64,000 bases of DNA from DAISVY01 sp036826635 (GTDB taxonomy: Bacteria; Zixibacteria; MSB-5A5; GN15; FEB-12): contig DAISVY010000001.1 in NCBI GenBank assembly GCA_036826635.1, positions 372,001 to 436,000 on the forward strand. The letters run 5' to 3'. Below, piece by piece: positions 35,027 through 42,339 of this stretch. The notes below the pieces were generated by a model. It was not told the origin of the DNA. It saw only the letters and a list, made by a program, of their open reading frames with translations, and did no database searches. Each line of letters starts with the position of its first letter. Position 1 is the first letter of the stretch. The translations under genes were made by a program, and so were the position numbers.

Positions 35027-35947
35027 ATGATGAAATTCGCTAATGTTTGTTCGAAAATCGCGTTTTGGGCCGTCCTGATGTTGATTGTTGTCGGCGGGTC
35101 CGCCTTTGCCGTCAGCGACGCCGTGGTGGAAGATTTGCTGGCGGGGAATTGGGAAGAGATCTATCAGGCGCTTAGTGCTTCTGAAGGCGGGGCGGTCGGT
35201 TCGATCGATTCCATTATGCTGGCCCAGGCCGCCAAAGTTACCAACCGGCCACAGGAATGCACCAGGATCTTCGCTTTGATCAACTCCAAGGAAGATGCCG
35301 AGCAATGGAAAACCTGGACTGCCGATATGCGGGCCAAGCATCCGGACAACGCCAATATCATTTTCCTTGATGCAGAATCGAAAATATGGTCCAACAACTA
35401 CCCCGAGGCTATCGAAGGTTTTAACGAAGCGCTGGAACAAGATCCCGGCAACGCTCTCTGTCTGGCCCACCTGGGGGTGGCCTATTATTACAATCACGAT
35501 ATGGACAACGCCTTTTACAATCTCAACAAAGCCGTTGAGGCCGATCCCGGCAACGCCTGGATACGTTTCTATCGGGGAACGGTTCTTTTCCGTCAGCAGG
35601 AGCCCGAGGCCGCTATTGCCGATTATGTCCAGTGTCTGAAGGTGGTCCCGGACTATGTCGATGCCCATATGAAGATGGCCGACGTTTACAACAGCATGGA
35701 AAACGGGGCCGACTCCGCCGCGGTCCATTATGAGAAAGTGCTGGAGCTTATGCCCAGCGCCGAGATAGCTTATTTCCGTCTGGGCGGCTGTTACGATGCG
35801 CTGGAGAGGTATGACGAAGCCATTGAAGCGTATCAGAAGTTTATTGAGCTGGCCCCGACGCAGGCCCAACCGTTCGTGACCTCGGCCACCGAGCGGATAC
35901 AACAGATTCGGCAGAAACAGTCCGGGGTCAATGTGGAGAAAGAATAG
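35027..35947 (+). CDS. Exported TPR-repeat protein
   Basis: A protein of about 306 residues with a signal peptide (core FWAVLMLIVVGGSAFA; ATG 35027 or 35030, preceded by a GGAGAAGGG-type Shine-Dalgarno; a TTG upstream at 35003 is open but lacks support). The body has several tetratricopeptide repeats, with clear ones around YPEAIEGFNEALEQDPGN, MDNAFYNLNKAVEADPGN, PEAAIADYVQCLKVVPDY and YDEAIEAYQKFIELAP. TPRs mediate protein-protein interaction; an envelope scaffold role is possible. It ends in a terminator facing the next gene. Confidence 0.8.
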   Translation: MMKFANVCSKIAFWAVLMLIVVGGSAFAVSDAVVEDLLAGNWEEIYQALSASEGGAVGSIDSIMLAQAAKVTNRPQECTRIFALINSKEDAEQWKTWTADMRAKHPDNANIIFLDAESKIWSNNYPEAIEGFNEALEQDPGNALCLAHLGVAYYYNHDMDNAFYNLNKAVEADPGNAWIRFYRGTVLFRQQEPEAAIADYVQCLKVVPDYVDAHMKMADVYNSMENGADSAAVHYEKVLELMPSAEIAYFRLGGCYDALERYDEAIEAYQKFIELAPTQAQPFVTSATERIQQIRQKQSGVNVEKE

Positions 35948-35997
35948 TAGCTGCGCTGTCCATTCGCAGAACGAACAGAGAAGACAAGACATTGTAT

Positions 35998-36031
35998 GGC
36001 CGGTGGGAGAACTTTCCCGCCGGTCATTTTT
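35998..36031 (+). terminator. Terminator of the TPR gene
   Basis: GGCCGGTGGG (35998-36007) pairs with CCCGCCGGTC (36016-36025) around an eight-base loop, followed by ATTTTT. It overlaps the last codons of the opposing gene. Confidence 0.65.
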
Positions 36032-37247
36032 CGTTCAGCCGGGCGCGCATTTCCTCGGCACGTTTGTGGTACTGGGCTGCTTTTTCCGGCTCGCCTTTTT
36101 CGTGATACAATGTGGCGGTGTTTTCCAGAATAGTGGCAAGGTCCGGGTGCCCCGACGGGAACTTCTTTTCCATGATAGCCAGCGCCCGCAAGAACAGTGG
36201 CTCGGCAAGGTCGTACTTCTCCTGATCGTAGTAGAGCAAGGCCAGGTTGTTGAGACGAATTGCTAAGTCCGGATGATCCGGTCCGAGTGCCTTTTCGTCA
36301 ATTCCAACAGCCTTCTTGTACAGGGGCTCGGCCAAGTCATATTTGCCTTGCTTGTGGTAGAGCGAAGCGAGGTTACTCAACGCGGTGGCAGCGTAGGGGT
36401 GGTCTGGCCCGAGGGTCTTCTGCACTATTGCGCTTGCTCGTTGGTAAAGCAACACAGCTTGATCGTATTTGCCTTGGTCCCTGTAGAGCTCAGCAAGGTT
36501 GTTCAGTCCAGCGGCAACATCAGGGTGATCGGGTCCGAGAGCTTTCTCAAATATGCTATTTGCCCGTTTGAACAGCGACTCAGCTTGATCGTATTCGCTT
36601 TGGTCGCGGTGCAGTTCACCAAGGTTGTTCAGGTCCCGAGCTAGGTTGAGATGCTCTGGTCCGCACACCTTCTCGTCGATTTCGATTGCCCGTTTGTAGA
36701 GGGATTCGGCTTGATCGTATTTCCCTTGGTTGTGGTACAGCGAGGCGAGATTGCAAAGCCCGGTAGCAACATTGGGGTGGTTTGGTCCAAGAACTCTTTC
36801 ACTAATCGCGTTTGCTCGTTGGTACAGAAGCTCGGCCGCGTCGTACTTCCCCTGACTATCATATAGAAGGGCGAGGTTGTTGAGCCCGGTAGCAAGATTG
36901 GGGTGGTTGGTGCCAAGGGCTTTCTCGTATATAGCGTTTGCGCGTTTGTACAGTGGCTCGGCTTCATCGTATCTGCCTTGTGCTCTGTACAACTCGGCAA
37001 GATTGTTCAGGCGAGTTGCCACGTTGGGATGATCCGGTCCCAGCGCCTTCTCACCCATTTCAATAGCCTCTAGGTATAGCCCTTCAGCCAAGTTGTACTT
37101 GCCCTGTTTGTAATAAAGTAAGGCAAGGTTAGTTAGGACAGCAGTCGAGTCGCTGTCTTCGGTTCCGCTGGACGCTGTCCTCTGAGCTTGCACCGCCTCG
37201 ACGAGAAGCACGAGCAACCCGACTGTGATCAGGATGGTTTTGTACAC
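36024..37247 (-). CDS. Kinesin-light-chain-type TPR repeat protein
   Basis: A protein of about 407 residues (GTG 37247 chosen: a GGAAGAGG Shine-Dalgarno precedes it and a signal-like helix TILITVGLLVLLVEAVQA follows; TTG 37277 is alternative) made almost entirely of 42-residue TPR units of the kinesin-light-chain type. Eight complete units and one leading partial unit are visible, each with G(P/T)(D/N/E)HP...A..LNNLA.LY..QGKYD.AE.LY.RA. The units are similar at nucleotide level, so the gene has a 126-base periodicity. Such proteins usually bind other proteins. It is exported or membrane-anchored by its N-terminus. Codon usage looks less GC-rich than its neighbours, which could mean recent acquisition. 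Confidence 0.85.
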   Translation of the reverse strand: MYKTILITVGLLVLLVEAVQAQRTASSGTEDSDSTAVLTNLALLYYKQGKYNLAEGLYLEAIEMGEKALGPDHPNVATRLNNLAELYRAQGRYDEAEPLYKRANAIYEKALGTNHPNLATGLNNLALLYDSQGKYDAAELLYQRANAISERVLGPNHPNVATGLCNLASLYHNQGKYDQAESLYKRAIEIDEKVCGPEHLNLARDLNNLGELHRDQSEYDQAESLFKRANSIFEKALGPDHPDVAAGLNNLAELYRDQGKYDQAVLLYQRASAIVQKTLGPDHPYAATALSNLASLYHKQGKYDLAEPLYKKAVGIDEKALGPDHPDLAIRLNNLALLYYDQEKYDLAEPLFLRALAIMEKKFPSGHPDLATILENTATLYHEKGEPEKAAQYHKRAEEMRARLNEK

Positions 37248-37292
37248 TGCTGCCTCTTCCGGATGGATTTGCACCAAGCGGCGCGTTAGCGC

Positions 37293-37577
37293 TTACCCGA
37301 TGATCTGGGAGAAATCCTCGAACGGGATCACCGGCCAGGTCTCGGTTTCCAGAATGCCTTTGCTGTTGATCTGCGAGGCAATGCGAAACGCTATCGTCTG
37401 ATCGGGGGCGTCGAATATGGCCAGAATATCATACCGGCCCATGGTGGCAAACAGCTCGCCCATCTTGACGTTGTTCTGCGTGAAAACATCAAGGGAATCG
37501 CTGATCTGGCTCGAGAGGTCGCTGTGCAACTTTTTGGCATTGGGATTGATACTCATTGCCATTATGAAAGATGCCAT
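37293..37577 (-). CDS. GYD-domain protein
   Basis: A 94-residue protein matching the small GYD family (named for the GRYD/GYD motif): MGRYDILAIFDAPDQTIAFRIA is the characteristic segment. Shine-Dalgarno AAAGGAGC lies five bases upstream of the ATG on the minus strand. The fold is ferredoxin-like; function is unknown. It precedes the TPR gene on the same strand. Confidence 0.8.
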   Translation of the reverse strand: MASFIMAMSINPNAKKLHSDLSSQISDSLDVFTQNNVKMGELFATMGRYDILAIFDAPDQTIAFRIASQINSKGILETETWPVIPFEDFSQIIG

Positions 37578-37655
37578 GACTGCTCCTTTGTCTTGGGATT
37601 GTCTGCTTAACTATAGCCCTTGAGTCGGAGACAATCAAACGTTTTGTTGCGCGAT

Positions 37656-38366
37656 CTATTTTCGGCCAAGGACACACAATTCCGGGTCCCAGGTGAATCC
37701 GGTCTCGGTGTAGATGGTTTTAAGCTGTTGCCCGCGTTCGACCAGATGGTGATATCGATTTTTGTCTTCGATCTTCTCAATGTACTCGTCGATACTGGCA
37801 ATCATGGAAGTTTCCACTTTCTCTTTTTCGTCCCCTTCGAACGACTCGTGCAGATCAAGCGTGTCATAATGGCTAAGAGCCAGTCGGTCGACGAATTCTA
37901 TTATCTCGCGGCGGGTAAAAGTTTCGTTGTGGGTGATACCTTCCAGTCGATTAATTTCGGCCCACCAGTGATGCAGGTGACGCTGCATGTTGGGAAGGTT
38001 TTCTTTCGGGTCATTATAGACCTCGCAAATGAGGAACAGCCCGCCCGTTCTGAGGACCCGTTTCATTTCTTCCAGCACCGATTCGACCCGGTCCAGATGG
38101 TGCAGCGAGTTGAAAATGGCCACGGTGTCGAAGCTCTCGTCGTCGAAGCTGAGTTGCGCGGCGTCCATGAAGGCAAATGCAACCCGGTGTTGAGAAGTTT
38201 TTTCGGCGGCTTCTTCGATTCGCTCTTCCCTGGTATCAATGCCGATTATCTCGTTGTAGCTTCCGAGCATATCGGCCAGCATGCGCGTCGAGCCGCCGTA
38301 TCCGCTGCCGACATCCAGCACCTGTCCGCCGCTTTTGCCTTGTAGTATCTGTTTAAGTTGATTCAT
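37656..38366 (-). CDS. SAM-dependent methyltransferase, class I
   Basis: A 236-residue Rossmann-fold methyltransferase. Motif I is VLDVGSGYGGSTRML (about residues 18-32), motif II IIGIDTRE, the acidic/aromatic region AFMDAAQLSFDDESFDTV, and the hydrophobic NSLHHLDRVESVL. The sequence resembles ubiquinone/menaquinone-type small-molecule methyltransferases. Substrate unknown. Neighbours are a GYD protein and a GIN-domain exported protein on the same strand. Confidence 0.85.
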   Translation of the reverse strand: MNQLKQILQGKSGGQVLDVGSGYGGSTRMLADMLGSYNEIIGIDTREERIEEAAEKTSQHRVAFAFMDAAQLSFDDESFDTVAIFNSLHHLDRVESVLEEMKRVLRTGGLFLICEVYNDPKENLPNMQRHLHHWWAEINRLEGITHNETFTRREIIEFVDRLALSHYDTLDLHESFEGDEKEKVETSMIASIDEYIEKIEDKNRYHHLVERGQQLKTIYTETGFTWDPELCVLGRK

Positions 38367-38389
38367 GCGGTCTTTCTTGAAGGTCCGGT

Positions 38390-39070
38390 CTAACGGCGGG
38401 TGATGTCGCCCGAGCCGGTGACTCTTTTACTGACATGTTCGGGGTGACCGTAATACTCGATATCGCCGCTTCCGATCACCTCGCCGTCGAAATACTCCGT
38501 TGCGTGTACGATTACATCGCCCGAGCCGCTGATGGTGACGTTGGCTTCCTTGGCGATAAGATCGTGGGCATCGATATCCCCCGATCCGGTTACGCGGATT
38601 TCCACATCCTTGACATTACCGTCAACCTCAATGTCTCCCGAGCCACTTAGGCTGATTTCGAACGAGTCCTGGTCAAGGTCATATATGCGCACGTCGGCCG
38701 AACCGCTGATACTCAGACGGGTGAGCTGTGGCACCGACACCTCGATTTTCAATCCCCGGCGGCTGCTGAAAGAGTGTTCGGATTCGATCAGCAATGTTTG
38801 CCGACCGACCACTTCGGTGGTAACGTTGTCGAGCAGGTTGTTGTCGATAGTGACCTCGACATGCTGTTCCTGTCCGGCGGTGATGATAAGATCGCCCGAG
38901 GTGGTCATTTCGATGCGTTCAAACGGCTCAACTTCGCGGATTTCGGTTTCCTGATCGCCCGAGCCTCGTTCGACGTGACGGTCGTTAAAGAATGCTCCCG
39001 CCCGCGCCGAGCCGGAAAAACAGAATGCGGCCAGCAGACAGATGGTTGCGATGAGTTTCTTATTCACCAA
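38390..39070 (-). CDS. Exported GIN-domain (DUF2807) protein
   Basis: A 226-residue exported protein (signal peptide core ATICLLAAFCFSGSA) consisting of a head-GIN domain: right-handed beta-helix-like repeats of SGSGDIEV- and GSGDIDA-type strands (about residues 45-215), starting with VEPFERIEMTTSGDLIITAG. In Bacteroidetes such proteins are common envelope proteins of unknown function. The very regular SGSGD spacing is visible through the whole second half. Confidence 0.85.
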   Translation of the reverse strand: MVNKKLIATICLLAAFCFSGSARAGAFFNDRHVERGSGDQETEIREVEPFERIEMTTSGDLIITAGQEQHVEVTIDNNLLDNVTTEVVGRQTLLIESEHSFSSRRGLKIEVSVPQLTRLSISGSADVRIYDLDQDSFEISLSGSGDIEVDGNVKDVEIRVTGSGDIDAHDLIAKEANVTISGSGDVIVHATEYFDGEVIGSGDIEYYGHPEHVSKRVTGSGDITRR

Positions 39071-39237
39071 ATCCTCCCGTTAATAGATCGGCTATACGAC
39101 ATGTACGCACAGCGCGGGGCAGAGTTGCAGTCGGGAACCTGTAACCCGCCCGTGAGAAGAGAAATAATCCCGGCTTTCCCGCAAGTACCGCAATTCCGAA
39201 ACGGCTCGGTTTCAGAAAGAAAAAGTGGGCCTGTCGA

Positions 39238-39582
39238 CTATTGTCCGGTGCTCGGAATAATGCAGATGAACTCGAAATCCTCGTCGAACGGATTACGAAA
39301 CTGGTGACTCATGCCCGGCGGCACGAACGCAAAATCATTAGCCGCCACCTGAAAGGTTTCCTCGCCGATAGTGAGAGTCCCTTTGCCCTTGATGATATAG
39401 TTGACGTGTTCCCAGTCATGGTCGTGATGGGGGGTGAAACCGCCCGGAGCGATGCGGAACACGCGCAGAGCGTTTTTCTCCCAGCCCTGTTCCGGACCGA
39501 TTACTACCGCCTTGGTGACGTCCCTGACCCCTTCCATGGCGACTTTTTCCAGCTTGATGTCGCTGTACCTGTAAACCGGCAT
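39238..39582 (-). CDS. Cupin-domain protein
   Basis: A 114-residue single cupin: metal-binding histidines in GGFTPHHDHDWEHVNYIIKG (motif 1, about residues 49-68) and PPGMSHQFRN (motif 2, about residues 88-97). The fold is clear; no substrate or partner can be assigned. Confidence 0.87.
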   Translation of the reverse strand: MPVYRYSDIKLEKVAMEGVRDVTKAVVIGPEQGWEKNALRVFRIAPGGFTPHHDHDWEHVNYIIKGKGTLTIGEETFQVAANDFAFVPPGMSHQFRNPFDEDFEFICIIPSTGQ

Positions 39583-39730
39583 TGTTTCCTCCGTAATACT
39601 CTGATTTGCCCGACGGGCAGAAGAACCAGGGGCAATATAGCGGCCAACCGCCCCGGCGGCAAAGGAAAAGGCGACAATGTATACCGGGGCGCCCCATCAA
39701 GATGTAGGGTGGATTTTTACCATTTTGATC

Positions 39731-39809
39731 GTAGGGCGAGTCCGTCTTCGAATCCGCCTTCTCTGTGTCAGTTACGCTGATGGCAAGTTCGAAGACGAAC
39801 CGGCCCTAC
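39731..39809. repeat. Long inverted-repeat element
   Basis: Two 22-base arms (39731-39752 and 39788-39809) pair at 19 of 22 positions around a 35-base loop; the outer GTAGGGC/GCCCTAC and the inner GTCTTCGAA/TTCGAAGAC are perfect. Nearby sequences repeat the ACAAGAATT (39808-39816 and 39851-39859) and GTAGGG patterns. It looks like a REP- or MITE-type element; no coding sequence is in it. Confidence 0.6.
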
Positions 39810-39903
39810 AAGAATTTTTTCTCCGGCAGGATCGCAAGCGGTCCTACCCGACAAGAATTACCATTGACATGATCGCGGGATCGGTTTGGGGCCCATAAAA
39901 AAA

Positions 39904-39977
39904 TACGCCCAGGAGGAGTCGAACCCCCAACCTTCTGATCCGTAGTCAGACGCTCTGTCCAATTGAGCTATGGGCGC
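39904..39977 (-). tRNA. tRNA-Arg (anticodon ACG)
   Basis: On the minus strand a complete 74-base cloverleaf: acceptor GCGCCCA/TGGGCGT, D stem GCTC/GAGC, anticodon stem TCTGA/TCAGA with loop CTACGGA (anticodon ACG), T stem GGGGG/CCTCC with loop TTCGACT, discriminator A. The first acceptor pair is G1-U72. CCA is not encoded; a run of seven T follows the 3' end and can terminate transcription. Confidence 0.96.
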
Positions 39978-40054
39978 ATTCTTCTTATGTCAGTCGAATA
40001 TATTAGATAACCCGGCGTGACTTGTCAACCGTTTTGATTTCCCCCCGGCCCCCG

Positions 40055-41047
40055 TCAGTTGGACTGGAACCAGATAATCAGAACCACCACCAGCACAAAC
40101 AAAGCAAATATGCCCACCAGCCAGAGCGGGTTGGTGCCGGATGATTCCGAGGCCTTTTCTTCCAGTTTGGCCGTCAAATCGGAGAATTTCCGCAACCAGG
40201 CGTCCTCGGTCCGCAAAAGCCTGACCGTCTCCGACGGCACAGTGAAAGCGTCCAGCTCCTCCACCGGGGACTCTTCGACCGACAAGACCTCAATGGCAAT
40301 AACCGTCACATTGTCGGCGCCACCGCGATCGTTGGCCATTCGCACCAGCAAATCGGTGATCTTATCGACGTCGCCATGGCCCAGTCGGGCAACATCAAGA
40401 ATTTCGTCGTCGTCGGCAAAACCGCAAAGACCGTCGGAACAAAGGATAAATATGTCGCCGGGTTTTGCTTTGACTGTCCGGTAATCGACTGCCACGCTTT
40501 CCCTTACGCCCAAAGCGCGGGTAATCACGTTTTTACCCACCACGGAACTGGCTTCTTCGGCGGATATATTCTGGGCTTCCTGAATCTCGGCCACCCATGA
40601 GTGGTCACGGGTGAGCGGTTGCAATTCTTTACCGCGGAGACAATATGCGCGGCTGTCGCCGACATGAGCCACCGACAAAAAGTCATCTTCAAGGGCAACG
40701 GCCACGATAGTCGTACCCATTCCGTTGAGCGCCGGATCGTTGAGGGCCTTGTTCCAAACAGCGCGGTTGGCCAGGCGGATCGAGCGAACGAGCAGATCGC
40801 CAAGCCGGGGCAGGGTTTGTTCAAGGGCAAAAGAAGGATCGTCCAGCAACGGCTGTTTGAAATAGGTGAAGGCTTTCAGTACGGTTTCGGCGGCTGTCAT
40901 GGAAGCCACTTCACCGGCTTGATGGCCGCCCATGCCATCGCAAACGGCGTAAACATGGTTGTCCTCGTCGAGATGGAGGTAATCCTCGTTACCCGAACGT
41001 ACCAGCCCCTTGTCGGTTTTCCCGGAGACGTGCAATGACAGCGGCAT
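40055..41047 (-). CDS. PP2C-type Ser/Thr phosphatase with C-terminal membrane helix
   Basis: A 330-residue PP2C-family phosphatase (about residues 1-245) with metal-binding acidic residues in GNEDYLHLDED, CDGMGGHQAGE, and GGADNVT; a linker, and a C-terminal transmembrane helix (core LVGIFALFVLVVVLIIWF, about residues 307-326). It dephosphorylates Ser/Thr phosphoproteins; the helix tethers it to the membrane. No partner kinase is in the window. Confidence 0.93.
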   Translation of the reverse strand: MPLSLHVSGKTDKGLVRSGNEDYLHLDEDNHVYAVCDGMGGHQAGEVASMTAAETVLKAFTYFKQPLLDDPSFALEQTLPRLGDLLVRSIRLANRAVWNKALNDPALNGMGTTIVAVALEDDFLSVAHVGDSRAYCLRGKELQPLTRDHSWVAEIQEAQNISAEEASSVVGKNVITRALGVRESVAVDYRTVKAKPGDIFILCSDGLCGFADDDEILDVARLGHGDVDKITDLLVRMANDRGGADNVTVIAIEVLSVEESPVEELDAFTVPSETVRLLRTEDAWLRKFSDLTAKLEEKASESSGTNPLWLVGIFALFVLVVVLIIWFQSN

Positions 41048-41151
41048 CTTTGAATCCTGTTGACCACCTGCCGGAGCGGCGGCGCCCCTTTCTTTCCCTG
41101 AGAGCCGTTCTTCCTTTCCCGAATATGTTTAACAATCATAGCCGGAACAAC

Positions 41152-41182
41152 AAAAAAAGACCCCGGCGGGGAACCGGGGCCT
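41152..41182 (-). terminator. Terminator of the type IX tail gene
   Basis: On the minus strand CCCCGG, a loop of seven bases and CCGGGG form a stem followed by TCTTTTTTT, 30 bases after the stop of the gene ending at 41212. Confidence 0.8.
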
Positions 41183-41211
41183 TTCCAACGGTGGTGATAA
41201 AGGAAAAAAGG

Positions 41212-42261
41212 CTACTTAACGAGAATCATCTTCTTGCTAATTGCAGCCGTTGTTGTCTCGATTCGATAGAAATAAACGCCACTGGCCAGAGCCGAAGCGT
41301 CGAATTCCACTTCGTGAAGTCCGACCGCAAGCTGGCCCAGGTCGCGTTCGTCAACCGTCCGCCCCAACATATCGATAACGCTCAGCCGTACCTCGGAAAT
41401 CGTCGGCAGATCGAAAGAAATCACCGTGGTCGGATTGAACGGGTTCGGGTAGTTCTGGAATAACGTGAACGAGCCCGGCAGGTTGTCCGGATTCGGTTCG
41501 TCGACACCGACCGGGATGGAATCGACCGTCATGATTACGTAAACCAGGCTGTCGATTGAAACCAGCGGGTCCAGTCCGGAAAAGATAGTGTAACTTACGG
41601 CGTTAACCGTGTCGGCATGGAAAACCGGAGTGCGCACCGAGAAATATACCGAGACGATCTCGGCAGGATCGGCATACACCAGGCTGTCCGGTTCCAAACC
41701 TTCCCAGTCCCACTGTGAGGTTCCGCCGCTGGGCGAGAGAGAAAGGGTGACATCGTAAAAATCCATGGCGTCGCCGTCGTTGCTGACGTCAACACGCACG
41801 ACAGCCGTATCGCCGGGATGAACCCAGACACTTTCGGGCGCGGCGACCAGCGAGAGATCCACGGTGGCCGAGGAGACGATCAACTGCAAATCCTGACTTG
41901 TCTGATCGACCCAGATAGGATCGCCCACGTAATCGGCCTCAAGGCCGTTGACCGTGAAGGTAATGGAGTCGTTGGTTTCGGCCCCCTGATCGCCCGCGAA
42001 ATACGGACTGTCACCGTAGACGGCCATATAGCCGTACTGGCCGGCGATTGTTACGGTATCAACTCCGCACCAGACGCCGTCGGGGTCATATGCTTTAATA
42101 ATAGAACCTACCGGGAGCGGTTCGCCCAGGAATGTACTGTTGCTGTTGTAAAAGCGGGTGTGCAGGTCGGTCGGGAACGGATCGTCGTCCGCCGCTGCCG
42201 CTCCCGCCAGCATCAGCGCGCAAGCCAGAGCCAGGGTTGTTAACTTAAAAATCCTTTTCAC
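41212..42261 (-). CDS. Secreted protein with type IX sorting tail
   Basis: A secreted protein of about 349 residues. GTG 42261 is preferred as start because a signal peptide (core FKLTTLALACALMLAGAAAA) follows and an AAGGTGG Shine-Dalgarno precedes. The mature protein has a 100-residue module (STFLGEPLPVGSIIKAYDPDG... then QYGYMAVYGDSP, DSITFTVNGL) shared with the next gene upstream on this strand, a beta-rich Ig-like middle, and a C-terminal Por-type tail (FQNYPNPFNPTTVISFDLP ... GVYFYRIE ... SKKMILVK) recognised by type IX secretion machinery. It lies 78 bases after the gene starting at 46968, so the two may form an operon. Confidence 0.82.
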   Translation of the reverse strand: MKRIFKLTTLALACALMLAGAAAADDDPFPTDLHTRFYNSNSTFLGEPLPVGSIIKAYDPDGVWCGVDTVTIAGQYGYMAVYGDSPYFAGDQGAETNDSITFTVNGLEADYVGDPIWVDQTSQDLQLIVSSATVDLSLVAAPESVWVHPGDTAVVRVDVSNDGDAMDFYDVTLSLSPSGGTSQWDWEGLEPDSLVYADPAEIVSVYFSVRTPVFHADTVNAVSYTIFSGLDPLVSIDSLVYVIMTVDSIPVGVDEPNPDNLPGSFTLFQNYPNPFNPTTVISFDLPTISEVRLSVIDMLGRTVDERDLGQLAVGLHEVEFDASALASGVYFYRIETTTAAISKKMILVK

Positions 42262-42339
42262 GTTTTCACCACCTTGACGGGCAACCGGTCGAGCGAATCG
42301 ACCGGCTGCCCAAACACAAATCATCGTTCAACTGCCGGC

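Noticed and set aside
36024..37247. Periodic repeats as a CRISPR array
   Set aside because: The 126-base period encodes TPR units in one open frame; no short identical repeats with unique spacers exist.
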